A stretch of 64,000 bases of DNA from Lachnoclostridium sp. An118 (GCF_002160985.1 NZ_NFLQ01000001.1:304315-368314), one strand, 5' to 3'. Positions 53,680 through 63,786 are shown, counted from the stretch's first letter. Made by a program: numbers and translations. The notes: generated from the letters alone by a model not told the origin.

Positions 53680-53708
53680 GAATATCTGTCATTTCCTGAC
53701 AAGGCAGC

Positions 53709-55163
53709 TTACATATTCGTATACCCCATCAGGTACTCATCCACTTCCCGGGCGCACTCCCGGCCCTCCGCGATGGCCCAGACGACGAGGGACTGACCTC
53801 TGTGCATATCCCCTGCGGCGAACACCTTCTCTGTGTTTGTCCTGTAGGAGGAGGGGGCAGTGGCGGCCACGCCTCTTGGAGTAAGGTCAAGCTGGAAGGC
53901 GTCTGACACATAGGACTCACATCCGGTAAAGCCTGCCGCGATGAGGAGAAGGTCTGCCTCCAGTATCTCTTCACTTCCCTCTACCTCTGTCATTTTCCCG
54001 TCCTTGAAGGCAAGCTTCACCGTTTTCACTCCTGTGAGCTGGTTTTTGTCGTCTGTCAGGAACTCCTTGATGGTCGTCTCGTAGATCCGGGGATCGTGGC
54101 CAAAGCAGTAGATGGCCTCCTCCTGCCCGTAATCGGTCTTGCAGATTTTGGGCCACTCCGGCCAGGGATTGGATGGGGTGCGCTCATCCGGGGCCTTGGG
54201 CATCATCTCGATCTGTGTGACAGAGGCGCAGCCCTGGCGGATACAGGTACCCACGCAGTCATTTCCAGTGTCTCCTCCGCCCACGATGATGACCTTTTTA
54301 TCCTTTGCGGATACCCAGGGGGTACCGTCCAGCAGATGCTTTGTGGCCTTTGTGAGGAAGTCCACGGCAAAGTAGATGCCCTCCGCCTGGCGGCCCTCAC
54401 CGTTTAAGTCCCTGGCTCTCTTGGAGCCGCAGCACAGGATCACAGCGTCATACTCCTCCAGCAGCTTCTGGGCCGGGATGTCAGCGCCGATGTTGGCGCC
54501 GGTCACAAACTCGATGCCCTCTGCGGTCATCAGATCCACGCGGCGCTGTACGATGGATTTGTCCAGCTTCATGTTGGGGATACCGTACATGAGAAGGCCT
54601 CCCACGCGGTCCTCCCTCTCAAACACAGTCACATGGTGGCCTCTCTGGCCCAGCTGGTCGGCGGCTGCCAGGCCGGCGGGACCGGACCCAACTACGGCCA
54701 CCTTCTTTTCCGTGCGCACAGCCGGGATCCGGGGCTTCATATTTCCCTCGGCAAAGCCGGTCTCTATGATGAAGAGCTCATTGTCGCGGATGGTGACCGG
54801 ATCGTCGTTCATGCCGCACACACAGGCCTTTTCGCACAGAGCCGGGCAGACTCTCCCGGTAAATTCCGGGAAGCTGCTGGTCTTGCGCAGGCGGGAGAGA
54901 GCTTGGGAGTAGTTGCCGTGGAATACCTCGTCGTTCCACTCCGGGATCAGATTGTGGAGCGGGCAGCCTGTCACCATGCCCTTCAGCTGCAGTGCAGACT
55001 GGCAGAAGGGGACGCCGCAGTTCATGCATCGGGCCCCCTGGAGCCTTCTTTCCTCAGGGGAAAGAGGGGGATGAAATTCATTGAAATTCTTGATGCGCTC
55101 CTCCGGAGCACAGGATGAATTATCCACTCTTTTATATTCTAAAAAACCAGTTGGTTTTCCCAT
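53709..55163 (-). CDS. gltD: Glutamate synthase small subunit
   Basis: A 484-residue NADPH-dependent flavoprotein that feeds electrons to GltB. N-terminal [4Fe-4S] ligands in CMNCGVPFCQ, TGCPLHNLIPEWN and RVCPALCEKAC; FAD motif VVGSGPAGLAAADQL; NADPH motif VIIVGGGDTGNDCVG; C-terminal FAD piece VFAAGDMHRGQSLVVWAIAEGR. ATG 55163 follows AGGAGG, 21 bases after gltB. Last gene of the nitrogen operon; no clear terminator follows before the antisense promoter. Confidence 0.95.
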   Translation of the reverse strand: MGKPTGFLEYKRVDNSSCAPEERIKNFNEFHPPLSPEERRLQGARCMNCGVPFCQSALQLKGMVTGCPLHNLIPEWNDEVFHGNYSQALSRLRKTSSFPEFTGRVCPALCEKACVCGMNDDPVTIRDNELFIIETGFAEGNMKPRIPAVRTEKKVAVVGSGPAGLAAADQLGQRGHHVTVFEREDRVGGLLMYGIPNMKLDKSIVQRRVDLMTAEGIEFVTGANIGADIPAQKLLEEYDAVILCCGSKRARDLNGEGRQAEGIYFAVDFLTKATKHLLDGTPWVSAKDKKVIIVGGGDTGNDCVGTCIRQGCASVTQIEMMPKAPDERTPSNPWPEWPKICKTDYGQEEAIYCFGHDPRIYETTIKEFLTDDKNQLTGVKTVKLAFKDGKMTEVEGSEEILEADLLLIAAGFTGCESYVSDAFQLDLTPRGVAATAPSSYRTNTEKVFAAGDMHRGQSLVVWAIAEGRECAREVDEYLMGYTNM

Positions 55164-55184
55164 AGTCAGTCTTCCTCCTTTGGA

Positions 55185-58100
55185 CTATTTCTGGATCTCA
55201 TAAAATGCTTCAAGCGCCGCGTCTTCATGGGAGAGACCCTTCTCTTCGTACTTGCTGATGGCGTGGAGCATGCGCTGGTAATCGTTGGGAAGGATCTTCT
55301 TAAATCCCGGCAGATAATCTCCGAAATGCTCCAGGATATCCTTTGCGAGAGCGGAAGAGGTCTCCTTCTCGTAATCCTTCAGTATATTTTTCAGCTCGGC
55401 AATGTCGTGCTTTTCCGTCACCTCAGACATGGTCACCATATCCTTGTTCAGCTTTTTGTAGAGCTGATGATCCATATCCAGCACATAGGCTGTGCCGCCG
55501 CTCATGCCTGCGGCAAAGTTTTTGCCTGTCTTTCCAAGGATGACCGCGCAGCCTCCTGTCATGTATTCCAGCCCGTGGTCGCCGCAGCCCTCGGCCACCG
55601 CTGTGGCGCCGGAGTTGCGGACGCAGAAGCGCTCGCCGGCCACGCCGCAGACATAGGCTTTTCCTGATGTGGCACCGTAGAGGGCCACGTTTCCGATGAT
55701 GATGTTTTCAGAGGCCTTAAAAGTGCTGTGTTTGGACGGATACACGATCAGCTTTCCGCCTGACAGGCCCTTGCCGAAGTAGTCGTTGGCGTCTCCCTCC
55801 AGCGTCAGGGTCAGACCCTTGGGGATAAAGGCGCCGAAGGACTGCCCGCCGCCTCCGGTGCAGTGTACCTTGAAGGTGTCGTCCTTGAGTGTGTTCTTGA
55901 AGGCGGCCGTGATCTCGGATCCCAGGATGGTTCCCACAGAGCGGTTCACGCTGTTCACGCGGATGCTCTCGCTGTGCTTCCTGCCGCTCTTCAGAGCCTT
56001 CTCAAAGCGGGGCAGGAGAATGGCCTCGTCCACGGTCTTCTCCAGTTCAAAGTCAAAGACATCCTCCGGGTTGAAGTGAACTGCGCTGCCCTCCGGGGAG
56101 GAGCAGAGGATCCTTGAGAGGTCTACCTTTTTCGCCCTCGGGATCGTACAGTTCTCCCTCACCTTCAGACATTCCGTGTGTCCCACCATCTCAGAGAGAG
56201 TGCGGAAGCCAAGCTTTGCCATGATCTCCCGCAGCTCCTGGGCCATGAAGAGCATGAAGTTCATGACATACTCCGGTTTGCCCTTGAAGCGCTTGCGCAG
56301 GCACTCGTTTTGGGTGGCAACGCCCACAGGGCAGGTGTCCAGATTGCAGACACGCATCATCATGCAGCCCATGGTCACAAGGGGAGCGGTGGCAAAGCCG
56401 AACTCCTCAGCGCCAAGCAGGGCGGCAATGGCCACATCCCGGCCGCTCATGAGCTTGCCGTCTGTCTCGATGACTACACGGCTTCTCAAGTGGTTCTGGA
56501 TCAGCGTCTGGTGTGTCTCCGCAAGGCCCAGCTCCCAGGGAAGTCCCGCGTGATGGATAGAGCTCTGGGGCGCAGCTCCTGTACCTCCGTCGTAGCCGGA
56601 GATGAGCACAACCTGGGCGCCTGCCTTGGCCACGCCGGAGGCGATGGTGCCGACGCCTGCCTCGGACACCAGTTTGACAGCGATCCGGGCCTTTCTGTTG
56701 GCGTTCTTCAGGTCATAGATGAGCTGCGCCAGATCCTCGATGGAGTAGATATCGTGGTGCGGCGGAGGGGAGATCAGGGACACGCCTGGGGTAGAGTAGC
56801 GGGTCTTTGCGATCCAGGGGTATACCTTCTTACCGGGCAGATGTCCGCCTTCTCCGGGCTTTGCGCCCTGGGCCATTTTGATCTGGATCTCCTTTGCGCT
56901 CACCAGGTACTCGCTTGTGACGCCAAAGCGCCCTGAGGCCACCTGCTTGATGGCGCTGTTTTTCTCCGTTCCAAGGCGCTCCGGCTTCTCGCCGCCCTCG
57001 CCTGAGTTGGACTTGCCGCCCAGCCGGTTCATGGCAATGGCCATGCACTCGTGGGCCTCCTCGGAGATGGAGCCGTAGGACATGGCCCCTGTCTTAAAGT
57101 GCTTGACAATCTCAGAGGCGGGCTCCACCTCGTCGATGGGGATGCCCCCGTCCTCCGGGAACTGGAAGGCCAGAAGACCCCGCAGGGTGTGGGGACGGGT
57201 CTCGTCGTCCACCATGGCCGTATATTCCTTAAACCTGTCATAGTCGCCGTTCTGTGTGGCCTGCTGGAGGGCGATGATGGTGGCGGGATTGTAGAGGTGG
57301 TCCTCCTTGTCCTCGCCGCTTCTCAGCCTGTGGAAGCCGGTGCTGTCCAGCGTGGTATCCACGCCCAGGTCCAGCGGATCAAAGGCCTTGTTGTGGCGGG
57401 CGATCACGTCGTCATTGATGTCCTTCATGCTGATGCCGCCCACCCGGCTGACTGTGTTGGTAAAATACTTGTCTATGACCTCTCTGCTGATGCCCACAGC
57501 CTCGAAGATCTGGGCAGACTGATAGGACTGGAGGGTGGAAATACCCATCTTGGCCGCGATCTTTACAATGCCGTGGAGCACAGCCTCGTTGTAGTCGTGG
57601 ATAGCTGTGTGGTAGTCCTTGTCCAGGATGCCCTTGTCGATGAGCTCCGCAATGCACTCGTGGGCCAGATAGGGGTTGACAGCCCGGGCGCCGTAGCCCA
57701 GGATGGTGGCAAACTGGTGCACGTCTCTTGGCTCGCCGCTCTCCAGGATGATGGAGACAGCGGTCCTCTTCTTTGTCCGGATCAGGTGCTGCTCCATGGC
57801 GGAGACAGCCAGGAGAGAGGGGATGGCCACATGGTTCTCATCCACGCCCCGGTCGGAGAGGATGATGATGTTGGCTCCCTTTGTGTAGGCCCGGTCGCAG
57901 CTCACAAAGAGCTGATCCAGCGCCTTCTCCAGGGACGTGTTCTTGAAATAGAGCAGGGATACTACCGCACTCTTAAATCCGGGCCGGTCCAGGGACTTGA
58001 TCTTCATCATGTCCACGCCGGTGAGGATGGGGTTCTTCACCTCCAGCACCGTACAGTTGCCGCTCGCCTCCTCCAGCAGGTTTCCGTCTGAGCCGATGTA

Positions 58101-59705
58101 CACGGTGGTGTCTGTGACGATCTCCTCCCGGAGCGAGTCAATGGGCGGGTTGGTCACCTGGGCAAAGAGCTGTTTGAAATAGTGGGAGAGAGGCGGATGC
58201 TTCTCGGACAGCACAGCCAGGGGAATGTCGGTTCCCATGGAGGCCGTGGCCTCGGACCCGTTTGTCGCCATGGGAAGGAGCACATCCTTCACATCCTCGT
58301 AGGTGTAGCCGAAGACCTTGTAGAGCTGATCCCTTCTCACCTGACTGTGGACCGGCACCTTCTTGTTGGGAACCGGGATGTCCTTTAAGTAGAGCAGGTT
58401 CAGGTCCAGCCACTCGCCGTAGGGCTGGCGGGTGGAGTAGTACTCCTTGCACTCCTCGTCGGAGATGAGCTTTTTCTTCTTCGTGTCCACGAGGAGGATC
58501 TTTCCCGGCTGCAGTCTGGATTTCTCCACCACGTGCTCAGCCGGGATGTCCAGCACGCCCACCTCTGAGGAGAGGATGAGATGCCGGTCGTCTGTGATGT
58601 AGTACCTGGAGGGGCGAAGTCCGTTCCGGTCCAGGACAGCGCCCAGGATATCCCCGTCTGAGAAGAGGATGGCCGCAGGGCCGTCCCAGGGCTCCATCAT
58701 AGTGGCGTAGTAGTGGTAGAAGTCCTTCTTCTTCTCATCCATGTACCGGTCGTGTCTCCAGGGCTCCGGTATGGTGATCATGACGGCCAGGGGAAGATCC
58801 ATGCCGTTCATGTAGAGGAACTCCAGAGTGTTGTCCAGCATGGCGGAGTCGGATCCGCTGCTGCCGATGACCGGGAGCACCTTGTCGATGTCGTCGGAGA
58901 TGACAGAGGAGTGCATGGTCTCCTCCCTGGCCAGCATGCGGTCCGCGTTGCCCCGGATAGTGTTGATCTCCCCGTTGTGGAGGATCAGGCGGTTAGGGTG
59001 CGCCCGCTCCCAGCTGGGCGTCGTGTTGGTGGAGAAGCGGGAGTGGACCATGGCGATGGCTGTGCGGTAGTCCGTATCCTGCAGGTCATCGTAGAAGCGG
59101 CGGAGCTGTCCCACAAGGAACATGCCCTTGTAGACGATGGTCCGGGAGGAGAGGGAGGCCACGTAGGTGTCCTCGCAGCTCTGCTCAAACTCTCTTCTTG
59201 CGATGTAGAGGCGGCGGTCAAAGTCGATGCCCTTTGGGCAGTCCTTTGGCCTCTCCACAAAGCACTGCATGATGTAGGGCATGCGCTCTCTGGCGTAGTC
59301 GCCCAGTATCTCCGGGTGGACCGGCACATTTCTCCAGCCCAAGAGCTTAAGGCCGCCCTTCTCCAGAATGACCTCAAACATTTTCCGGGAGAAATTCCTC
59401 TTCAGCGTGTCCTGGGGGAAGAAGAACATGCCCACGCCGTAGTCACGCTCGTCCCCCAGAGTGATGCCGATCTGTGCGGCTGCCTTGGAAAAAAAAGAGT
59501 GGGAAATCTGCGTCAGGATTCCCACTCCGTCACCAACCTGTCCAGTAGCGTCTTTGCCTGCGCGGTGTTCCAGTTTTTCTACGATCGTAAGGGCGTCATC
59601 CAGGATCTTGTACTCCTGGATGCCGTCGATACTGACAACAGCTCCGATGCCGCAGGCATCGTGCTCAAAACTGCTCTGATATAAATTTTGATTTTCCTGG
59701 TTCAT
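55185..59705 (-). CDS. gltB: Glutamate synthase large subunit
   Basis: A 1506-residue enzyme converting glutamine and 2-oxoglutarate to two glutamates. A 17-residue leader precedes Cys18 (FEHDACGIGAVV), the class II amidotransferase nucleophile after processing. The FMN/2-oxoglutarate domain includes AKPGEGGHLPGKKVYPWIAKTR and SGYDGGTGAAPQSSI; the [3Fe-4S] ligands fit C-x5-C-x4-C in CMMMRVCNLDTC. The C-terminal beta-helix (GSEITAAFKN, GDANDYFGKGLSGGK) is complete. Strong AAAGGAG before ATG 59705. Confidence 0.96.
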   Translation of the reverse strand: MNQENQNLYQSSFEHDACGIGAVVSIDGIQEYKILDDALTIVEKLEHRAGKDATGQVGDGVGILTQISHSFFSKAAAQIGITLGDERDYGVGMFFFPQDTLKRNFSRKMFEVILEKGGLKLLGWRNVPVHPEILGDYARERMPYIMQCFVERPKDCPKGIDFDRRLYIARREFEQSCEDTYVASLSSRTIVYKGMFLVGQLRRFYDDLQDTDYRTAIAMVHSRFSTNTTPSWERAHPNRLILHNGEINTIRGNADRMLAREETMHSSVISDDIDKVLPVIGSSGSDSAMLDNTLEFLYMNGMDLPLAVMITIPEPWRHDRYMDEKKKDFYHYYATMMEPWDGPAAILFSDGDILGAVLDRNGLRPSRYYITDDRHLILSSEVGVLDIPAEHVVEKSRLQPGKILLVDTKKKKLISDEECKEYYSTRQPYGEWLDLNLLYLKDIPVPNKKVPVHSQVRRDQLYKVFGYTYEDVKDVLLPMATNGSEATASMGTDIPLAVLSEKHPPLSHYFKQLFAQVTNPPIDSLREEIVTDTTVYIGSDGNLLEEASGNCTVLEVKNPILTGVDMMKIKSLDRPGFKSAVVSLLYFKNTSLEKALDQLFVSCDRAYTKGANIIILSDRGVDENHVAIPSLLAVSAMEQHLIRTKKRTAVSIILESGEPRDVHQFATILGYGARAVNPYLAHECIAELIDKGILDKDYHTAIHDYNEAVLHGIVKIAAKMGISTLQSYQSAQIFEAVGISREVIDKYFTNTVSRVGGISMKDINDDVIARHNKAFDPLDLGVDTTLDSTGFHRLRSGEDKEDHLYNPATIIALQQATQNGDYDRFKEYTAMVDDETRPHTLRGLLAFQFPEDGGIPIDEVEPASEIVKHFKTGAMSYGSISEEAHECMAIAMNRLGGKSNSGEGGEKPERLGTEKNSAIKQVASGRFGVTSEYLVSAKEIQIKMAQGAKPGEGGHLPGKKVYPWIAKTRYSTPGVSLISPPPHHDIYSIEDLAQLIYDLKNANRKARIAVKLVSEAGVGTIASGVAKAGAQVVLISGYDGGTGAAPQSSIHHAGLPWELGLAETHQTLIQNHLRSRVVIETDGKLMSGRDVAIAALLGAEEFGFATAPLVTMGCMMMRVCNLDTCPVGVATQNECLRKRFKGKPEYVMNFMLFMAQELREIMAKLGFRTLSEMVGHTECLKVRENCTIPRAKKVDLSRILCSSPEGSAVHFNPEDVFDFELEKTVDEAILLPRFEKALKSGRKHSESIRVNSVNRSVGTILGSEITAAFKNTLKDDTFKVHCTGGGGQSFGAFIPKGLTLTLEGDANDYFGKGLSGGKLIVYPSKHSTFKASENIIIGNVALYGATSGKAYVCGVAGERFCVRNSGATAVAEGCGDHGLEYMTGGCAVILGKTGKNFAAGMSGGTAYVLDMDHQLYKKLNKDMVTMSEVTEKHDIAELKNILKDYEKETSSALAKDILEHFGDYLPGFKKILPNDYQRMLHAISKYEEKGLSHEDAALEAFYEIQK

Positions 59706-59732
59706 ATGAAAACTCCTTTCGTATTGCGGGCT

Positions 59733-61313
59733 TTACACGCCGCTTGCTCCGTAGTTGGAGAGTACTCTTGCGGAAGGATCGTCCACATCGCAGCCCTCCC
59801 ACTCCCTGTTGGGCATCCAGAAGTCCACGATCATCTCGGACTGTCCGGGATAGTACTTCTCGAAGATCTCCCGGTACAGGAGGGACTCCTTTGTGAAGGG
59901 AGCTGCATGTGTATATTGTTTCCGTTTTTCTTCAAATTCTTCATCGGAATAGCAGCCCTCTGCGTATTCCTTCAGATAGTCCACCATGGAGTGGCCCACT
60001 GCGTCGGAGAAGGCAGCCTTCTCCCGCATCAGGATGTCGTGGGGGAGATAGTCGCCCTCAAAGGCATGGCGGAGAAGATATTTTCCTTTGTTGTAGATGT
60101 TCATCTTCTTTGCCGGGTCCACGCTCATGACGTAGGATACAAAATCCAGGTCGCCAAAGGGGACACGTGCCTCCATGGAGTTTACGCTGATGCACCGGTC
60201 TGCCCGGAGCACGTCATACATGTGGAGCTCATGGACTCTCTTGACGGACTCCTTCTGGAAGGCCTCCGGTGAGGGAGCGAAGTCTGTATATTTGTAGCCA
60301 AAGAGCTCGTCTGAGATCTCGCCTGTCATGAGGACACGCACGTCCGTCTTCTCGTGGATGGCCCTGCAGAGAAGGTACATGCCCATGGAAGCTCGGATGG
60401 TGGTGATGTCAAATGTGCCGAGAGCCTTGATGACATCCGGCAGGGCGTGAAGGACATCCTCCTTTGTGATGATGACCTCTGTGTGGTCGCTTCCGATATA
60501 GTCAGCCACTTCCTTCGCGTACTTTAAATCAATGGCGTCCTCGCTCATGCCGATGGCAAAGGTGCGGATGGGGCGGTCCAGGATGCGGGCCGACACAGCG
60601 CACACCAGAGAGGAGTCCAGGCCTCCGCTCAAGAGGAAGCCAAGGGGAGCGTCCGCGTCCAGTCTCTTGCGGATGCCCTCCACCAGCTTGTCGTGGATGT
60701 TCCTGCAGACCTCCTCCGTGTCATCCGTACAGACAGAGGAAACCTCTGTGATATCGCGGTAGCAGATGAATTCCCCGTCCTTGTAGTAGTGTCCGGGCGG
60801 GAAGGGCATGATCTTGTCAGTGAGTCCTACCAGGTTTTTTGCCTCACTTGCGAAAATGGCGGCGCCATTTTTATCATATCCATAGTAGAGTGGACGGATG
60901 CCGATGGGATCCCTGGCTGCTATGTATGATTTTGTGTCGCCGTCAAAGAGGATGAGAGCGTACTCTGCATCCAGCATGCCAAACATGTCTGTCCCGTATT
61001 CCTTGTAGAGGGGGAGAAGGAGTTCGCAGTCGCTGTCACTCTTAAAGGTATAGCCTTTCTCCTCCAGCTTTTTTTTCATTTTTCTGAAGCCATATATTTC
61101 TCCGTTGCATACAAGGGTATGACCGCAAAGGGAGAAGGGCTGCATCCCTTCTCCTGTAAGTCCCATGATCGCAAGTCTGTGAAAACCGAGAAGGCCGAAG
61201 CCGGTATCGATGATCCGGCTGTCGTCCGGTCCTCTCGAGATGGTGCGGTCAAATCCCTCCTTGAATAGATCGTGATCGGCACTGGGTGAACAGTACCCCA
61301 TGATTGAACACAT
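59733..61313 (-). CDS. asnB: Asparagine synthase (glutamine-hydrolysing)
   Basis: A 526-residue enzyme transferring glutamine amide nitrogen to aspartate. Cys2 is the glutaminase nucleophile (MCSIMGYCSPS), with RGPDDSRI, GFHRLAIMG and NGEIYGF completing that domain. The synthetase domain has the PP-loop LLSGGLDSSLVCAVSA and LTGEISDELFGY. Slightly shorter than E. coli AsnB. GGAGGTAACATCT before ATG. It lies between glnN (45 bases) and gltB (27 bases) and so shares their transcript. Confidence 0.93.
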   Translation of the reverse strand: MCSIMGYCSPSADHDLFKEGFDRTISRGPDDSRIIDTGFGLLGFHRLAIMGLTGEGMQPFSLCGHTLVCNGEIYGFRKMKKKLEEKGYTFKSDSDCELLLPLYKEYGTDMFGMLDAEYALILFDGDTKSYIAARDPIGIRPLYYGYDKNGAAIFASEAKNLVGLTDKIMPFPPGHYYKDGEFICYRDITEVSSVCTDDTEEVCRNIHDKLVEGIRKRLDADAPLGFLLSGGLDSSLVCAVSARILDRPIRTFAIGMSEDAIDLKYAKEVADYIGSDHTEVIITKEDVLHALPDVIKALGTFDITTIRASMGMYLLCRAIHEKTDVRVLMTGEISDELFGYKYTDFAPSPEAFQKESVKRVHELHMYDVLRADRCISVNSMEARVPFGDLDFVSYVMSVDPAKKMNIYNKGKYLLRHAFEGDYLPHDILMREKAAFSDAVGHSMVDYLKEYAEGCYSDEEFEEKRKQYTHAAPFTKESLLYREIFEKYYPGQSEMIVDFWMPNREWEGCDVDDPSARVLSNYGASGV

Positions 61314-61358
61314 AGATGTTACCTCCGGGATTTGATTTTTATAAACAAGGCGCTCTGC

Positions 61359-63452
61359 CTAGATGATGCCAAAGAGCAGCTTTCCGTAAGTCGGGAATGG
61401 CCATACAGATGTGTCTGTCATGGTCTCCAGCAGGTCCACGTCGCCGCGGAGGGCGTCCATGGCCGGGATGACCATATCTCTGTAGTAGAAGGCCTCCTTC
61501 TCGAAATCGGAAATGGTGCCTGCCTCGCTGACAACCCTTTTCAGTGTCTCCAGCTTCTCGTAGGCGGAAGCAGTGAGAGAGGAGATCTTCTTGACTGTGC
61601 TGTATTCATAGGATGTGTCGATCTCAGCTCCGAGAGAGCGCTTTGCGAGTACAGTATCCGTGAGTGAGTGTGCGTATCCACTGACTGCCGGGAGGATATC
61701 CCGCTCAGCCATCTCGGCCATGGTCAGGGCCTCGATGTGCAGCACCTTCACGTAATTTTCCATCATGATCTCATAGCGGGACTGCATTTCTTCCTCGCTG
61801 AACACCTTGTGGGAGGTGAACAGCTTCACGTTCTTCTCGTGGAGGAAGCAAGGCAGTGCGTCCGGCGTGGTGCGCAGGTTCAGAAGTCCTCTCTTTTCGG
61901 CCTCCTCGAGCCATGCGTCGTCGTAGCCGTTTCCGTTGAAGATGATCCGCTTGTGGTCCCGGATCGTATCCCGTATCAGGTCGTGGAGGGCGGTCTCGAA
62001 ATCGTCCGCGCTCTCCAGGATGTCGGCGAACTGCTTCAGCTCTTCTGCCACCGCTGTGTTCAGGATCACGTTGGGGCCTGAGATGGAAGCGGAGGAGCCC
62101 AGCATGCGGAACTCAAATTTATTTCCGGTAAAGGCAAAGGGTGATGTCCTGTTCCGGTCTGTGGAGTCCTTGGGGAACTTGGGAAGAACGTGTACGCCGA
62201 CACGCATCAGCTCTTTTTCCTTTCCGTCGTAGGACTCTTCGTTTTCAATGGCCTTGAGGATTTCGGTCAGCTCATCGCCAAGGAACATGGAGATGACTGC
62301 CGGCGGCGCCTCGTTTGCCCCCAGTCTGTGGTCGTTTCCGGCTGAAGCGGCGGACAGGCGCAGGAGATCCTGGTACTCATCCACAGCCTTGATGACCGCG
62401 CAGAGGAAGAGGAGGAACTGGGCGTTCTCGGAGGGCGTGTCGCCGGGCTCAAGGAGATTGATGCCGGTGTCCGTGGAGATAGACCAGTTGTTGTGCTTGC
62501 CGCTTCCGTTGATGCCCTCAAAGGGCTTCTCGTGGAGAAGGCAGACAAGGTCGTGCTTCTTGGCGATCCGCTGCATCAGCTCCATCATCAGCTGGTTGTG
62601 GTCTGTGGCAATGTTGGTAGTGGTGAAGATGGGCGCCAGCTCGTGCTGTGCGGGAGCCACCTCGTTGTGCTCTGTCTTGGCCAGGATTCCCAGCTTCCAG
62701 AGTTCTTCATTGAGTTCCTTCATATATGCCTGGACGCGGGATTTGATGGTGCCGAAGTAGTGGTCCTCCAGTTCCTGGCCCTTGGGAGCGGGTGCTCCGA
62801 AGAGGGTCCTGCCTGTGTAGATCAGGTCTTTTCTTTCCTCATAATACTTTTTATCTACCAGGAAATATTCCTGCTCCGGGCCTACCGTTGTCTTTACGGA
62901 TTTCACATCCTCATTTCCGAAGAGATGCACAACCCGGAGAGCCTGGCGGTTGATGGCCTGCATGCTCCGCAAAAGAGGCGTTTTCTTGTCGAGCGCGTGG
63001 CCGCTGTAGGAGCAGAAGGCCGTGGGGATGCACAGGACACCGTTCTTGATGAAGGCGTAGGCTGTGGGGTCCCAGGCTGTGTATCCTCTGGCCTCAAAGG
63101 TGGCCCGAAGTCCTCCCGACGGGAAGGAGGAGGCGTCCGGTTCACCCTGCACCAGCTCTTTGCCGGAAAATTCCATGATGACTTTTCCGTCCACATCCGG
63201 GCTGATGAAGCTGTCGTGCTTTTCGGCTGTTATGCCTGTCATGGGCTGGAACCAGTGGGTGTAGTGTGTGACTCCCTTTTCAATCGCCCAGTCTTTCATG
63301 GCGTTGGCGACTACGTTGGCAATATTTATATCCAGGCTCCTTCCGTCTTTCATCGTGCGCTGAAGCTGCCGGAAGGTCTCCTTGGGAAGACGTTCCTTCA
63401 TGACAGACTCATCGAAAACCATTGAACCAAATTTCTCTGCTGCTGTACTCAT
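61359..63452 (-). CDS. glnN: Glutamine synthetase type III
   Basis: A 697-residue GSIII, an enzyme that condenses ammonia and glutamate with ATP. Metal and substrate motifs: [43 protein letters not shown] and [19 protein letters not shown]. The N-terminal region ([15 protein letters not shown]) is typical of GSIII. The ATG at 63452 is spaced 10 bases from AAAAGGAG; an earlier in-frame ATG at 63473 lies in that site. First gene of glnN-asnB-gltB-gltD; controlled by a leader with two terminators. Confidence 0.95.
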   Translation of the reverse strand: MSTAAEKFGSMVFDESVMKERLPKETFRQLQRTMKDGRSLDINIANVVANAMKDWAIEKGVTHYTHWFQPMTGITAEKHDSFISPDVDGKVIMEFSGKELVQGEPDASSFPSGGLRATFEARGYTAWDPTAYAFIKNGVLCIPTAFCSYSGHALDKKTPLLRSMQAINRQALRVVHLFGNEDVKSVKTTVGPEQEYFLVDKKYYEERKDLIYTGRTLFGAPAPKGQELEDHYFGTIKSRVQAYMKELNEELWKLGILAKTEHNEVAPAQHELAPIFTTTNIATDHNQLMMELMQRIAKKHDLVCLLHEKPFEGINGSGKHNNWSISTDTGINLLEPGDTPSENAQFLLFLCAVIKAVDEYQDLLRLSAASAGNDHRLGANEAPPAVISMFLGDELTEILKAIENEESYDGKEKELMRVGVHVLPKFPKDSTDRNRTSPFAFTGNKFEFRMLGSSASISGPNVILNTAVAEELKQFADILESADDFETALHDLIRDTIRDHKRIIFNGNGYDDAWLEEAEKRGLLNLRTTPDALPCFLHEKNVKLFTSHKVFSEEEMQSRYEIMMENYVKVLHIEALTMAEMAERDILPAVSGYAHSLTDTVLAKRSLGAEIDTSYEYSTVKKISSLTASAYEKLETLKRVVSEAGTISDFEKEAFYYRDMVIPAMDALRGDVDLLETMTDTSVWPFPTYGKLLFGII

Positions 63453-63518
63453 GACTCTCAAACTCCTTTTCATTTTTATTTCAATCTGAAGTGTGCGGCT
63501 TCGGCCGTCAAGGCAAGT

Positions 63519-63593
63519 AAAAAAAGAGCGGCAGTGGAGCTCCTCCATCCCGATATAGCCAGTCTCAGGGTGAAAGGGCGACTCCATTGCCGC
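63519..63593 (-). terminator. Leader terminator T2 upstream of glnN
   Basis: On the minus strand GCGGCA-TGGAG pairs with CTCCA-TGCCGC (63593-63582 with 63539-63528; one mismatch), followed by T7. An alternative hairpin, TGGAG-gag-CTCCA, uses the same 3' CTCCA and would disrupt T2. Confidence 0.8.
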
Positions 63594-63604
63594 GTGCACA
63601 AAGT

Positions 63605-63652
63605 AAAAGAAAAAACGGCGCACAGAAAAAAGGGGTATTTCTGCGACGCCGT
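63605..63652 (-). terminator. Leader terminator T1 upstream of glnN
   Basis: On the minus strand ACGGCG/CGCCGT and CAGAAA/TTTCTG stack into one hairpin (63652-63615), followed by a T-rich tract of about 10 bases. Confidence 0.8.
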
Positions 63653-63670
63653 TGCCGTTCTTTGCATAAG

Positions 63671-63699
63671 ACTATACTGCCGTGATACAGATTTGTCAA
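63671..63699 (-). promoter_or_regulatory. Promoter of the glnN-asnB-gltB-gltD operon
   Basis: On the minus strand perfect TTGACA (63699-63694), 17-bp spacer, TATAGT (63676-63671). The leader before glnN is about 210 nt and contains T1 and T2. Confidence 0.85.
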
Positions 63700-63751
63700 A
63701 TGTTTTTTTGTATTTATTTCCGTACAATCCGCCCGGCGGACCTGACAGAAG

Positions 63752-63780
63752 TTGACATGGAAAAGGAAATCCGCTATATT
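63752..63780 (+). promoter_or_regulatory. Strong promoter divergent from glnN
   Basis: Perfect TTGACA (63752-63757), 17-bp spacer, TATATT (63775-63780), pointing right. Confidence 0.8.
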
Positions 63781-63786
63781 TTCTAC

